This document shows, piece after piece, positions 55,296 through 64,000 of a DNA stretch of 64,000 bases. Each line of letters begins with the position of its first letter. Position 1 is the first letter of the stretch. Under the pieces are notes generated by a model that had not been told where the DNA came from, searched no databases, and worked only from the letters and a program-made list of their open reading frames with translations. This DNA comes from Actinomycetes bacterium (lineage in GTDB: Bacteria > Actinomycetota > Acidimicrobiia > Acidimicrobiales > Acidimicrobiaceae). The stretch spans positions 47,282 through 111,281 of the forward strand of contig JAKAZZ010000001.1 of the NCBI GenBank assembly GCA_021826315.1, given 5' to 3'. Position numbers and translations under genes: made by a program.

Positions 55296-57263
55296 TTGGC
55301 CACTGTTGCAAATACAGATAGAAGTCTTCTTGAGAAGAAGCGCAACGACGAATTAATCCTCATTCTCAACTCACTAGGAGTTCCTCTCCCCACCAGGCCT
55401 CGTAAGGCCGAACTGGTGGATCTCATAATTGGAAAATTTGACGCCTCTAAGGGCGGTGGAGATGGAGCCACTCTGACGGCCATTTCGAGCGACGGTTCAG
55501 CTAATGCGGAGCAGGAGTCTCGTGGTGGCCGCGGTGGTAGGCGGAGAAGGGGGAGCGAATCCCCGAACGCAACTGACACAGTTGAGAACCTTCCGTTATT
55601 TTCAAATGCCACTGAGACAGCCTCAAAGGTTGGGTCAGCTTCTGCTGAAGATCAACCAAGCCGAGGTAATGCTTCCAATAGGGGCAACACCGACTCTCAA
55701 AGTGATGAAGCGTCTAATGATAAGCGTCTTATTCGATCGAAGCGACAAGTCCGCAGCGACGATGAGGGTTCGGAGTCGGCGCCAGCATGGAACGGCGAGA
55801 TATCGCAAGTTAAATTTGAGCCCGTAGCTATCCTTCCACCTATTGTCGTTGAGGTTGAGACCAAAGAGGTTCAAGCTCCTCGAAGCGCACCAGTCGAAGA
55901 GGTTAAAGTCGAGCAGGTAGAACGCACCAGTTCGGTTGAGACAGCCCCAGAGACGCGCCGTGAAGGGCAAAGCCAAAGTGGCGATCGCAACGAAGCTCGC
56001 CATGAAAGTGATCGAGACAACTCGGATCAGAATTCTCGACGCCGTGATAAGCGTAGAAACCAACGTGACGGTAGGCGAGATCCTCGTGAAGGTCCGTCAG
56101 ATACGCGTCAAGCGGAGGTTTCGAACGCTGAATTGGTCGACTTTGGCGGTCTATTTGACCTCAGAGATGAAGGATTTGGCTTCATACGTGCGAATGGATT
56201 CCTCCCATCGCCAAAGGATGTTTACGTTTCAGCTAATTTGGTGAGAAAGTTTCAACTTCGAAAGGGCGACATCGTTCAAGGTGGTGCCCGCACGGCCATG
56301 GGTTCTGAGAAGTACGCAGCCGTAGTTCGGATTGACCAAATCAACACTCTCGAGCCAGAAGCAGCCAAGGCTCGTCCTAGGTTTGAAGAGTTAACGCCTC
56401 TCTTTCCTGACGAGAAGCTGCAATTGGAGTCGAAAAGTGATCCTGCAAATACAACTGCCCGCATCATCGATCTAGTTTCTCCAATTGGAAAAGGCCAAAG
56501 AGGCCTGATAGTTTCGCCACCTAAGGCCGGTAAAACGACGATCTTGAAAGATATTGCGCACTGTATCGAGGCCAATAACCCCGAGGTCTACCTAATGGTC
56601 CTTCTAGTTGATGAGCGACCCGAAGAAGTTACCGACATCAAGCGTTCAGTCCGTGGTGAAGTTGTTGCTTCTACCTTTGACCGACCTAGTGAAGAGCACG
56701 TCGCCGTAGTTGAATTGGCAATTGAGAAGGCCAAGCGCATGGTGGAGATGGGGCGTGACGTCGTAATCATGCTTGACGGTATTACCCGTCTCACCCGAGC
56801 TTACAACTTGGCTCTGCCAGCCACTGGTCGTATTATGTCGGGTGGTGTTGACTCAGGAGCAATTTATCCTCCTAAGAAGTTCTTTGGAGCCGCGAGGAAT
56901 GTCGAAGAGGGTGGGTCGCTAACTATTTTAGCTACGGCTCTAGTCGAGACTGGATCTCGAATGGATGAGGTTATCTTCGAAGAATTCAAGGGTACAGGTA
57001 ATATGGAGTTGCGCCTCGACCGAAAGCTTGCGGAGCGTAGACTCTATCCTGCTATTGACGTTATTTCAAGTTCGACTCGTCACGAAGAACTTCTCTTCCA
57101 ACGCGATCAGCTGAATCAGGTCTGGAAGTTACGAAGGGTCCTAAATGCTTTGGCGCAAGAGGGTTCGAGTGCTCCAGGTCTTGAACTTCTCATTGATAAG
57201 ATCAAGTCAACGAAGTCAAATGCGGACTTCTTGATGGAAATCGCAAAGAGTCCAGGTCTCTAA
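55296..57263 (+). CDS. rho: Transcription termination factor Rho
   Basis: Hexameric RNA-dependent ATPase/translocase, 655 aa. An N-terminal Rho_N helical domain (residues 10-50) is followed by a 220-residue disordered insert rich in Arg, Gly, Asp, Glu and Ser, typical of high-GC Gram-positive Rho and absent from E. coli Rho. The cold-shock-like RNA-binding domain starts near residue 281 ([16 protein letters not shown]). Then come P-loop PPKAGKTTI (near 410), DERPEEVTD (Walker B region), the Q-loop area [19 protein letters not shown] and the R-loop. TTG 55296 follows AGAGG. It is regulated in many bacteria by its own leader; the long upstream gap would allow this. Confidence 0.96.
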   Translation: MATVANTDRSLLEKKRNDELILILNSLGVPLPTRPRKAELVDLIIGKFDASKGGGDGATLTAISSDGSANAEQESRGGRGGRRRRGSESPNATDTVENLPLFSNATETASKVGSASAEDQPSRGNASNRGNTDSQSDEASNDKRLIRSKRQVRSDDEGSESAPAWNGEISQVKFEPVAILPPIVVEVETKEVQAPRSAPVEEVKVEQVERTSSVETAPETRREGQSQSGDRNEARHESDRDNSDQNSRRRDKRRNQRDGRRDPREGPSDTRQAEVSNAELVDFGGLFDLRDEGFGFIRANGFLPSPKDVYVSANLVRKFQLRKGDIVQGGARTAMGSEKYAAVVRIDQINTLEPEAAKARPRFEELTPLFPDEKLQLESKSDPANTTARIIDLVSPIGKGQRGLIVSPPKAGKTTILKDIAHCIEANNPEVYLMVLLVDERPEEVTDIKRSVRGEVVASTFDRPSEEHVAVVELAIEKAKRMVEMGRDVVIMLDGITRLTRAYNLALPATGRIMSGGVDSGAIYPPKKFFGAARNVEEGGSLTILATALVETGSRMDEVIFEEFKGTGNMELRLDRKLAERRLYPAIDVISSSTRHEELLFQRDQLNQVWKLRRVLNALAQEGSSAPGLELLIDKIKSTKSNADFLMEIAKSPGL

Positions 57264-57361
57264 GGGGAGCTTTACTCTCCTTCCAACACAGTTGGATCTA
57301 CGCAACCCACTTGGATATGGTTGCTCGAAATTATTGGTAACGAACTATACTATTTAAGGCT

Positions 57362-57577
57362 ATGAAACCGGACATTCACCCAAATTATATAATTTCACAG
57401 ATAGTTTGCTCTTGTGGCAATACCTTCACGACCAAGTCAACTAAGCCTTCGGTCCACGTCGAGCTCTGCAACGAGTGTCACCCGTTCTACACTGGCAAGC
57501 AAAAGCTGGTGGACACTGGTGGTCGCGTCGAGAGATTCCAGCGTCGTTACGGCGTTCGCAAGACGACCTCAGCTTAA
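57362..57577 (+). CDS. rpmE: Ribosomal protein bL31 (zinc-binding form)
   Basis: 71-aa large-subunit protein. MKPDIHPNY is the standard start. It keeps the zinc ligands C16 and C18 (CSCG) and the CNEC pair (C36 and C39), so this is the zinc-containing C+ form. [20 protein letters not shown] is the conserved end block. ATG 57362 has a TAAGGC ahead. A likely -10 TATACT sits 10 bp upstream of the start, with TTGCTC as a loose -35. Confidence 0.96.
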   Translation: MKPDIHPNYIISQIVCSCGNTFTTKSTKPSVHVELCNECHPFYTGKQKLVDTGGRVERFQRRYGVRKTTSA

Positions 57578-57626
57578 CTTTAAATAATTACACCCAGCGC
57601 TTCTACAGACAGATAACGGCCGTCGT

Positions 57627-58889
57627 ATGGTTTCACTCCCACCCGATTTCATGGCAAAAGTTGTCGGTCGACTTGCAGAGGCGAGGGGTGATACCCTCTC
57701 CGAAATCTACCCCACATCGGCTGGGGTAGATTTTTTTGCCTTAGCCAAGGACTCTGCGTATGTCGTCATCGACGAGTCGTGGAGATTTGATGCAACTTCC
57801 ATTTTGGCGCTTCTGGCGAAGATTCCGAAGATGGACCGGATCGTCTGTGTTTACCTCGGTAAGAAGCTGACCCGACCCCAAATTGAAACTGAAGCTCATG
57901 ATGACGTCAAAGGCGTTTACTCAGATACTGCTGCCACACCCAATGGAAGAGTTACACCGATCGAGCGTCGCTCCCTTCTTGCTAGCGCTCTCTCGGCGCA
58001 ACTTGCAGCTTTCGGCATTGAGTCAACGTTTTTAGAGCTATTAGGTACCGATGATGTTCGAGAAGTTTCATGCGCTGACGTTCCGCTAATGGTCGGATCC
58101 TGCGACACCACGCTCGAGCGATATCGTGACTTGACTGCGAACCTCGGATTGAGCAAGGCACCGTACGAGAGCGAACTTAGAAGTCGCTTTGGCGATGTCT
58201 TTCTTGAGTATGACGGAGTTCCATATGCAAAGGTTCTCGAGACCGGAGACATTCTCACGGGAAGTTCGTTCGCGGAGTCTGAGTTTTTGGAGCTTTCGCA
58301 TGAAGGACGGGCACTAGAGAGTCTGCTTGACAACTTGCGGGTGAGCCTCATGAAGTGTCGATCTGATCGACGGTACTACGAGATCTTTACCTCGATGTGG
58401 TCGAGGTCGTTGTCGGACAGAGTTCTTTTCAACGGTATGACTATCACTCGATCAGGAGATAGCGAGGATTCGAATGAGATCGAAAAGATCGATACTGCGG
58501 GCTATGTCTTAGGTGACTACTATCGAAGTGGTTACGTGGGTAAAGATCCGTATAGTGATTTGAAGAAGGCAACGAACGGATTTTATGGCCACTCTGGCGA
58601 TCCTTTGACCTATGCCATCAAGCGCAGGGGAGCAGGATTCGACCTACTCTTTACTTCTATGAGCATCGACATTTCGGTGCCGGCCAAAGTGGGTGAGATC
58701 GTAACGAGCTTTAGTTCGCAAGTTGGCGCGGTCCAAGATATTACCTTGGTTGTTACCCCGGGGCTTTTAAAGTTTGAACGTATAAAAGAGCTGCTTCGCC
58801 GCCTTGACTTTTCGATACGAGTCTTGGCGATCGACGAGTCTTGGCGAAGCGAGCAGAACATTGGAGTTGTTGACGTTGGAGTTTATTGA
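57627..58889 (+). CDS. Protein of unknown function between rpmE and prfA
   Basis: A 420-aa cytoplasmic protein that I do not recognise. It has no signal peptide, membrane span, cysteine cluster or P-loop. It is acidic, with alternating strands and helices. The pattern DESWR occurs twice: VIDESWRFD near residue 47 and AIDESWRSE near 405, each after a hydrophobic strand, which may mark an internal duplication. It sits where mycobacteria go directly from rpmE to prfA, and its last 14 bases overlap prfA, so it is translated with release factor 1. Start ATG 57627 lacks a good ribosome-binding site; ATG 57651 is an option. A role near translation is only suggested by position. Confidence 0.65.
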   Translation: MVSLPPDFMAKVVGRLAEARGDTLSEIYPTSAGVDFFALAKDSAYVVIDESWRFDATSILALLAKIPKMDRIVCVYLGKKLTRPQIETEAHDDVKGVYSDTAATPNGRVTPIERRSLLASALSAQLAAFGIESTFLELLGTDDVREVSCADVPLMVGSCDTTLERYRDLTANLGLSKAPYESELRSRFGDVFLEYDGVPYAKVLETGDILTGSSFAESEFLELSHEGRALESLLDNLRVSLMKCRSDRRYYEIFTSMWSRSLSDRVLFNGMTITRSGDSEDSNEIEKIDTAGYVLGDYYRSGYVGKDPYSDLKKATNGFYGHSGDPLTYAIKRRGAGFDLLFTSMSIDISVPAKVGEIVTSFSSQVGAVQDITLVVTPGLLKFERIKELLRRLDFSIRVLAIDESWRSEQNIGVVDVGVY

Positions 58890-59952
58890 AAAGCTAGATA
58901 CATTGCGCACGGAGTATGATGCGGTAGTGACCGAGTTGGCCGACCCATCGATCTACTCCGATCAAAAGCGCTTTAAAGAGCTTTCGAGGCGCCATAAGGA
59001 GCTAGAGGGGATTGTGAATTGCGCAACTGATATCAAATTGGTTGAAGGCGATATTGCCTCTGCGAATGAACTGATCGAGATGGCCGATACCGACGACGAG
59101 ATCGCGGAGCTACGCGAAGAGATCTCTCGACTTGAGGGGCGCCGCGGCAAGCTCAACGAGGAGCTCGAGCTTCTGCTTCTTCCCCGTGACGAAAACGACG
59201 GTAAGAATGTGATCCTAGAGATTCGAGGCGCCGAGGGAGGCGAAGAGGCGAACCTTTTTGCCAAGGATCTATTTGAAATGTATATTCGTTACGCTGACCG
59301 GATGGGTTGGAAGAATGAGGTACTCGGAGCCGATCCCTCGGAGCGTGGCGGTTACAACGAAGCGACGCTGCTGGTGAAGGGCGAAGATGCTTGGAGGCGG
59401 CTAAAGCACGAGGGTGGCCCACACCGAGTTCAGCGCGTACCCGTTACTGAGTCGCAGGGTCGGATTCACACTTCGTCAGCCACAGTAACCGTGCTGCCTG
59501 AAGCTGATGAGGTTGATGTTCATATCGATCCCAACGATCTACGTATCGATGTCTATAGGTCTACGGGTCCTGGCGGTCAATCAGTCAACACCACTGACTC
59601 GGCGGTACGTATCACCCACATACCTAGCGGACTTGTAGTTGCCATGCAGGACGAAAAGAGCCAGATTCAAAACCGCGCTAAGGCACTCCAGGTACTAAGG
59701 GCTCGTCTGTTGAAGATGGAGCAAGACAAGCAAGAGGAGGCGATGTCGAGCGCGCGACGAAGCCAAGTCGGTGGCGGCGGACGAAGCGAAAAGATTCGTA
59801 CCTATAACTTCAAAGAGAACCGTGTGACTGACCACCGTATTGGTTTGACCATCTACAAACTCGATCGAGTTTTATTTGGTGAATTGGACGAGATAAACGA
59901 CGCCCTCCTAGTCGATGAGCGTGCCCGCCAGCTCAGCGGAGACGAAGATTGA
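58876..59952 (+). CDS. prfA: Peptide chain release factor 1
   Basis: RF1 ends translation at UAA and UAG. The 358-aa protein has the coiled N-terminal domain, the PxT tripeptide for stop-codon reading as PVT in RVPVTESQGRIHTSSAT (RF2 would have SPF), and the GGQ loop in STGPGGQSVNTTDSAVR. The frame is open upstream but TTG 58876, with GGAG nine bases before it, gives the normal RF1 N-terminus; TTG 58861 is possible. It overlaps the preceding unknown gene and precedes prmC, which methylates the GGQ glutamine. Confidence 0.96.
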   Translation: MEFIEKLDTLRTEYDAVVTELADPSIYSDQKRFKELSRRHKELEGIVNCATDIKLVEGDIASANELIEMADTDDEIAELREEISRLEGRRGKLNEELELLLLPRDENDGKNVILEIRGAEGGEEANLFAKDLFEMYIRYADRMGWKNEVLGADPSERGGYNEATLLVKGEDAWRRLKHEGGPHRVQRVPVTESQGRIHTSSATVTVLPEADEVDVHIDPNDLRIDVYRSTGPGGQSVNTTDSAVRITHIPSGLVVAMQDEKSQIQNRAKALQVLRARLLKMEQDKQEEAMSSARRSQVGGGGRSEKIRTYNFKENRVTDHRIGLTIYKLDRVLFGELDEINDALLVDERARQLSGDED

Positions 59953-60005
59953 TCAAAAAGTTTGCTACCCGATTGGATCGTCCGTTTGCTGAAAAGGCTA
60001 TTTAA

Positions 60006-60854
60006 GTGCAGTATGCAGCGATCCTTGAGCGATATAGCGGTCGATTTGCAAGTGTGAATGAGATTCGTTGGGCGATCGAAGAGGCACTAGAGCGCCACGG
60101 CTATGGTCATCCATACGGCACGACTAATCTTCCAAACGACCCCGAATTTGCAAAGAGCCTGAAAAGTACTTTGGATGAGTGGGCAGGTCGTCGGAGCGCT
60201 GGAGAGCCCTTTCAGTACATCATCGGCCATTGGCCATTTGCGGGCCTCGATCTGATTTGTGATAGCAGGGCGCTTATCCCAAGACCCGAAACCGAAGGCT
60301 TAGTGGAGCTTGTAATTTCCGACCTCCGCAACGGTGATAAACGAGATGTTAGGGTGCTTGACCTCGGTTGCGGAACTGGGGCCATCGGTCTATCTCTTGC
60401 AGCTTCTGGGCTTGTCTCTCACGTAACTCTCGTCGACTTCTCCGAGGGTGCATGCGAGTTGACTAGGGAAAATCGTGAGCGAAATGGCACTTCCATCCAT
60501 TGCGAAGTTGAAGTCGTCCAGAGCAACTGGTTCGACGGGTTGGCCGGAAGTGAATACGATTTGATCGTCTCTAATCCGCCGTACATCAAAACTAGCGATA
60601 TCGTGAATCTCCAGGTCGAACTTACAATGGAGCCCGTCAGTGCTCTTGACGGGGGACGAGATGGAATTGAACCTTATCGGTTGATACTTCGCGAAGCTAT
60701 GAAGTACTTGAGTGGCGAGGGAATTATCTACTTCGAAATTGGATTCGACCAAGGTAATGATCTAGTACGATTGAGCAAAGATTTCGGATTTAGCCATGTC
60801 GAAATAGTCAAAGATTTAGCGTTACTTGATCGGTACGTCGTAGCATCGGCTTAG
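60006..60854 (+). CDS. prmC: Release factor glutamine N5-methyltransferase
   Basis: PrmC (HemK) methylates the GGQ glutamine of RF1 and RF2 with SAM. In 282 aa it has the helical N-terminal domain ending GEPFQYIIGHWPFAGL, RPETEGLVE, the SAM loop VLDLGCGTGAIGLSLA and the catalytic NPPY in LIVSNPPYIKTSD. GTG 60006 starts 53 bp after prfA. Its end closes the housekeeping cluster. Confidence 0.95.
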   Translation: MQYAAILERYSGRFASVNEIRWAIEEALERHGYGHPYGTTNLPNDPEFAKSLKSTLDEWAGRRSAGEPFQYIIGHWPFAGLDLICDSRALIPRPETEGLVELVISDLRNGDKRDVRVLDLGCGTGAIGLSLAASGLVSHVTLVDFSEGACELTRENRERNGTSIHCEVEVVQSNWFDGLAGSEYDLIVSNPPYIKTSDIVNLQVELTMEPVSALDGGRDGIEPYRLILREAMKYLSGEGIIYFEIGFDQGNDLVRLSKDFGFSHVEIVKDLALLDRYVVASA

Positions 60855-61266
60855 TTGTCCGAGGTAGTACTCGCGATTGTCTCTGTTTAGTTGCTGTGCA
60901 GTCGTTGCAATGGCTATGTGTTCCTAATTTTTTTACTGGGAATGTGCAATTATAAAGCGCTTCTTCGAGCCAAGCCAAAACTTGTAAATGCATAATTTCT
61001 TATGCACTCTGATAAATTCGAGTTCTAACAACTTATGTTATGTCACCTATGCAAACTATCTAGGAGTTGTATCGATTGTGAAGCTCACTTCGTTTGGGTA
61101 GTCGATCAATTCGGAGTCAAGCTGTCATTGCGGGTACTTGTTGACGGTTGGACGCCACTGCATCATTTTTGAAAATATTTTCGCCCTTTTTCATGAATAT
61201 AAAGATTGTATGTGTAAACTTTGGTTTATAACTTTTGTCTTCAAGATTGCGAAGTGGCGGTATTAA
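60855..61266. other. Intergenic region before the secreted-protein pair
   Basis: 412 bp, strongly AT-rich compared with flanking genes. One hairpin or operator is visible at 60989-61006 (TGCATAA, TTTC, TTATGCA). There is no clear terminator for prmC and no ORF with coding character. The change in base composition here separates the housekeeping block from the secreted-protein block. Confidence 0.6.
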
Positions 61267-62400
61267 ATGCTGAAGTTGAGGTTCTTGTCGAAGAAAATAT
61301 GGATCAGAGGTCTACTTGGAGTCATTTTTATCGCCGTCAGCAGCACCTCGGCATCGATTATTGGCCCATCATCGGCATCTGCACAAACTGGCCCAATTTA
61401 CTACGTCACGGTTTATGCAAATACTGTGTACGGAAAGCTTCCCTCTTTCGAAACCAGAGTTAGCCCAACGTTGCCAACAGGCGCGACGTTAAACGGGAGC
61501 GTTAACTGTACGGCGGTTACTAATGCACAAAACAACCTCGTTTATATTGATGACCAGAATGGAAACCTGGCGTTAGACGCGGGTTCTTACAACCTCATCC
61601 CCAATGACTGTACTTCTTCACTTAGCCTTTCCGGAACTTCGGGTTCTATTCAACTTTTGGGCGGTCCGCTTGTAGTGGCGCCAGACATCACTCGTATGAT
61701 TGGATCCGCAGAGGAGTATAAAAGCACTACGAACCCTCAAGTAGCCTTCAATGTTGCAGTTATTAATATGGATTTCGACGGAAGCCAGTCGCCTGGATTT
61801 CCAGTTTCGTTCACCTTTGAAGGCGCAACTGGTCTTTGGTTTACGGCGTGCAACAACGAAGTTACCGCATTCGACTCAACCTACTCCGCAGCTCCGGCTA
61901 CTTGCGTTATAAGTGGTTCTCTGGCATCGCAATTTTTAGCGGGCACAGGTGTGTGGGAGGCAACTTATGCAGGCTCAACAGATTACGTGGGATCCACTTT
62001 TTCGCTACAGTTGCCGGCCGCAACAACTATTGCGCAGGCTTCCTCGGCTCTGAATGCCATCTTCAAAGCTGGTCAAATCCAAGTTGTCCCCGACACTACT
62101 CCGCCATCAAACTGTCACCCTGGAGGTGCGGGGGTGGGACTAATAGGAGTCAGTCTCAGCGTAATGAGCTGTGGGCAGATACAGGTTTTACAGATCCTAA
62201 CTGGCGTGATACCAACTGTGGTAACCGCAGGGGTTTCAATAGCGGTTTCTCTCCCTACTGTCGGAACCGCTGTGGCGGTGAACGTCGGGGCTGATCTTGG
62301 GCGAGAGATCCCAGCTGCTGTATTTACGGGAATTTCTGAGTCCGAGAATTTCGGTGAGGATGTCGTACTCGCAACTAATCTTCCTACCCTCGGGGGTTAG
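61267..62400 (+). CDS. Secreted protein of unknown function
   Basis: A 377-aa exported protein. The N-terminus is basic (LKLRFLSKKIWIR), then hydrophobic (GLLGVIFIAVSSTSA), with a signal-peptidase site at ASA-Q near residue 40. The mature part is Ser/Thr/Gly/Ala/Val-rich with six cysteines, suggesting three disulfides, and looks all-beta, Ig-like (FPVSFTFEGATGLWF, WEATYAGSTDYVGSTF). The last 90 residues are strongly hydrophobic/glycine-rich (VVTAGVSIAVSLPTVGTAVAVNVG) and may be a surface-association segment. I recognise no family. ATG 61267 lacks an evident Shine-Dalgarno. It is followed after 146 bp by the NHL-repeat protein. Confidence 0.6.
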   Translation: MLKLRFLSKKIWIRGLLGVIFIAVSSTSASIIGPSSASAQTGPIYYVTVYANTVYGKLPSFETRVSPTLPTGATLNGSVNCTAVTNAQNNLVYIDDQNGNLALDAGSYNLIPNDCTSSLSLSGTSGSIQLLGGPLVVAPDITRMIGSAEEYKSTTNPQVAFNVAVINMDFDGSQSPGFPVSFTFEGATGLWFTACNNEVTAFDSTYSAAPATCVISGSLASQFLAGTGVWEATYAGSTDYVGSTFSLQLPAATTIAQASSALNAIFKAGQIQVVPDTTPPSNCHPGGAGVGLIGVSLSVMSCGQIQVLQILTGVIPTVVTAGVSIAVSLPTVGTAVAVNVGADLGREIPAAVFTGISESENFGEDVVLATNLPTLGG

Positions 62401-62546
62401 ACAAGCGTAAGCCAAGGGCCTCGACGACGGTAGTTACATCTTTAGCTACGAAATAAAATTTCGGCGATCGCTAAGCCTCATCGAAAGAAGGTTTTTAATT
62501 TGCCGACCATCCGCATCGTGGCAATTTTAGGGAAAGGTAATTTTGG

Positions 62547-64000
62547 ATGAAGTATACGAGCAATAATCGCTTTGGAAAGCGTTCATTTCCAAATAAAGTG
62601 GCTTCAGCTTTGGTGGTACTTTCGGTTACTGCTGCGATGGTTGGTTACATAGTCCTCAAATCGAGGGGAAGTAGTGCATCTGTTGCGTCGTCGGGTACGA
62701 ATGCGACACTTGCGTCAAACGTTTCAATGACTCCTAATGGTCTTGCGGTAGATTCTTCGGGAAACGTTTATATCTCCGATATGGCCAACTACGTCGTCTA
62801 TAAAGTGACACCAAGCGGAACAATTTCTACTGTCGCTGGCATCCCAGGCGTGAGGGGCGATTCGATGGATGGAAGCGCGAGAGCGTCGACGCTTTCCCTT
62901 CCCTCGGGTTTAGCTTTAGATAGTTCGGGTAACCTTTTCATCGGAGATGCCGGTCTCGATAATGTCGTTGATGAGGTCTCCCCAAGTGGTTCTCTTTCGA
63001 TTATTTCGGGCGTACCCGGGCAAGTGAATCCTCCCGACTCAACTCTTCCTGCTCTATCCTCAGATCTCCATGAACCTAATGGTCTTGCTGTAGATAGTTC
63101 GGGCAACCTCTATATCGCAGATACTCTTCATTCAGTAATCGAAAAGCAGAAGCTAATCGGTGGTTCCTTTTCCATTGTTGCGGGATTATCTTCGACTATC
63201 TCTGGACCAACGGTCAATGTTCCGGCTAGTCAGTCGGGTCTGTACTTTCCAGATGCGGTTGCCGTTGATTCCACAGGAAATCTTTTTATTGCCGATACGA
63301 ATAACCACGTAATAGAGGAGCTAAGCAAGTCTACGGGTGAACTCACGATTGTGGCTGGCGTCGTTGGTGCAATTGGTTCGCCAGTTAGCGGAGTTCTTGC
63401 TAGCGGCGACCAAATCGGGAACCCTACGGGCATCGCTCTAGATAATAGCGGCAATTTGTTCATTGCCGATGCGTTCAATAATGTAATTGAAGAAGTCTCG
63501 GCCTCCACTGGAAAATTGACAATCGTAGCGGGTATCCCCGGAAGTAAAGGAGCTCCTACTCCAGGTACAGCAACGAAATCGTTGCTCTCGGCACCTGACG
63601 ACGTAGCGGTAGATAGCTCTGGCAATTTGTATATTTCCGATAGCGGTAATAATCTCGTGGAAAGAGTCGTGCTCGCTACTGATCAGTTAGGGTTCTTTGC
63701 TGGAACAGGGCAGGCCGTTGCACCGTCGCCTAGTGGAATTGTTAGGCAGGGTTACTGGTTGACGGCATCTGACGGAGGCGTCTTCTCCTTTGGTGATGCG
63801 AACTTTTATGGATCACTTGCTGCTACAAAGCTGAACGCACCTGTTGTAGGCATAACTCCAACCCCTGACGGCAAGGGTTACTGGTTGACGGCATCTGACG
63901 GAGGCGTCTTCTCCTTTGGTGATGCGAACTTTTATGGATCACTTGCTGCTACAAAGCTGAACGCACCTGTTGTAGGCATAACTCCAACCCCTGACGGCAA
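62547..64000 (+). CDS. Secreted NHL beta-propeller protein with C-terminal GYW repeats (3' end outside window)
   Basis: ATG 62547 opens a frame that stays open to the window edge (484 codons). After a basic start and one hydrophobic span (ASALVVLSVTAAMVGYIVL), about six NHL repeats follow, each with a GLAVDSSGNLYIADxxNxxVE core: starts near 62740, 62909, 63079, 63256, 63427 and 63601. Six such blades form a beta-propeller, usually for binding or extracellular hydrolase scaffolding. From 63750 the protein turns into tandem 42-residue repeats starting GYWLTASDGGVFSFGDA. This repeat is common in secreted proteins of Acidimicrobiia. Start is supported by AAAGG twelve bases upstream. Function unknown; cell-surface role inferred. 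Confidence 0.8.
   Translation, partial: MKYTSNNRFGKRSFPNKVASALVVLSVTAAMVGYIVLKSRGSSASVASSGTNATLASNVSMTPNGLAVDSSGNVYISDMANYVVYKVTPSGTISTVAGIPGVRGDSMDGSARASTLSLPSGLALDSSGNLFIGDAGLDNVVDEVSPSGSLSIISGVPGQVNPPDSTLPALSSDLHEPNGLAVDSSGNLYIADTLHSVIEKQKLIGGSFSIVAGLSSTISGPTVNVPASQSGLYFPDAVAVDSTGNLFIADTNNHVIEELSKSTGELTIVAGVVGAIGSPVSGVLASGDQIGNPTGIALDNSGNLFIADAFNNVIEEVSASTGKLTIVAGIPGSKGAPTPGTATKSLLSAPDDVAVDSSGNLYISDSGNNLVERVVLATDQLGFFAGTGQAVAPSPSGIVRQGYWLTASDGGVFSFGDANFYGSLAATKLNAPVVGITPTPDGKGYWLTASDGGVFSFGDANFYGSLAATKLNAPVVGITPTPDG
63750..64000 (+). repeat. Perfect 126-bp coding tandem repeat
   Basis: Two copies (63750-63875 and 63876-64000, the last cut one base short by the window end) are identical base for base over all 125 comparable positions. 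Each encodes 42 residues beginning GYWLTASDGGVFSFGDANFY and ending with a TPTPDGK linker. Identity at silent sites implies recent duplication or gene conversion. More copies may follow beyond the window. Confidence 0.95.

Noticed and set aside
61836..62294. 152-codon plus frame within the secreted-protein gene
   Set aside because: Alternate frame of the 61267-62400 gene, Arg/Gly-rich, no signal peptide or ribosome site.

Overview
The window looks like chromosomal DNA of an actinobacterium with mid-range GC, most likely class Acidimicrobiia (the Acidithrix/Ferrimicrobium/Acidimicrobium neighbourhood). The class is an inference. It rests on actinobacterial gene orders (carD-ispD-ispF-rlmB; lhr-nei; radA-disA; argS-lysA-hom-thrC-rho-rpmE-prfA-prmC), the coproporphyrin-type heme enzymes (HemE, HemY/CgoX, HemQ), one combined ctaE-qcrCAB-ctaCDF respiratory operon, frequent GTG/TTG starts, and the secreted GYWLTASDGGVFSFGDA-type repeats often seen in that class. 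I see no IS element, prophage, CRISPR array or rRNA.

Layout. 0-7.4 kb: an edge-cut Crp/Fnr regulator, carD, two MEP isoprenoid genes, rlmB, tRNA-Thr(UGU), a membrane LytR_C protein, trehalose genes otsB and otsA facing each other, and a glycerate kinase. 7.4-9.1 kb: a SAM-I riboswitch, a threonine-synthase homologue and a CysO/MoaD-like sulfur carrier. 9.1-14.2 kb: groEL under CIRCE, then a lipoprotein overlapping a membrane FtsH-like protease. 14.2-17.7 kb: hemQ behind a palindromic promoter, larE, a NIL-domain protein, a PAC2 protein, a Nudix enzyme. 17.8-28.3 kb: lhr-nei, GNAT and VOC proteins, citrate synthase, acyl-CoA thioesterase, GtrA protein, polyprenyl diphosphate synthase. 28.7-38.6 kb: clpC, radA-disA, hemY-hemE, a HelD-like ATPase. 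38.7-45.6 kb: the complex III/IV operon. 45.7-48.9 kb: DedA protein, GT2, murE. 49.0-60.9 kb: tRNA-Arg(CCG) and the argS-to-prmC housekeeping cluster. 61.2-64.0 kb: two large secreted proteins; the last has NHL repeats followed by a perfect 126-bp tandem repeat and runs off the window.

The most interesting locus is 7473-9092. A SAM riboswitch precedes a threonine-synthase homologue and a sulfur-carrier protein, while the canonical hom-linked thrC lies 46 kb away. This fits a methionine route in which O-phosphohomoserine and a protein thiocarboxylate give homocysteine (the MetM/MetO type as I recall it from Streptomyces). Other points of note: hom appears to start at ATT; thrB is missing from its usual place before rho and 521 bp of apparently non-coding DNA sits there; an unrecognised 420-aa gene lies between rpmE and prfA; the hemQ promoter is overlain by a perfect 27-bp palindrome; and MurE has DNPG where meso-DAP ligases have DNPR.
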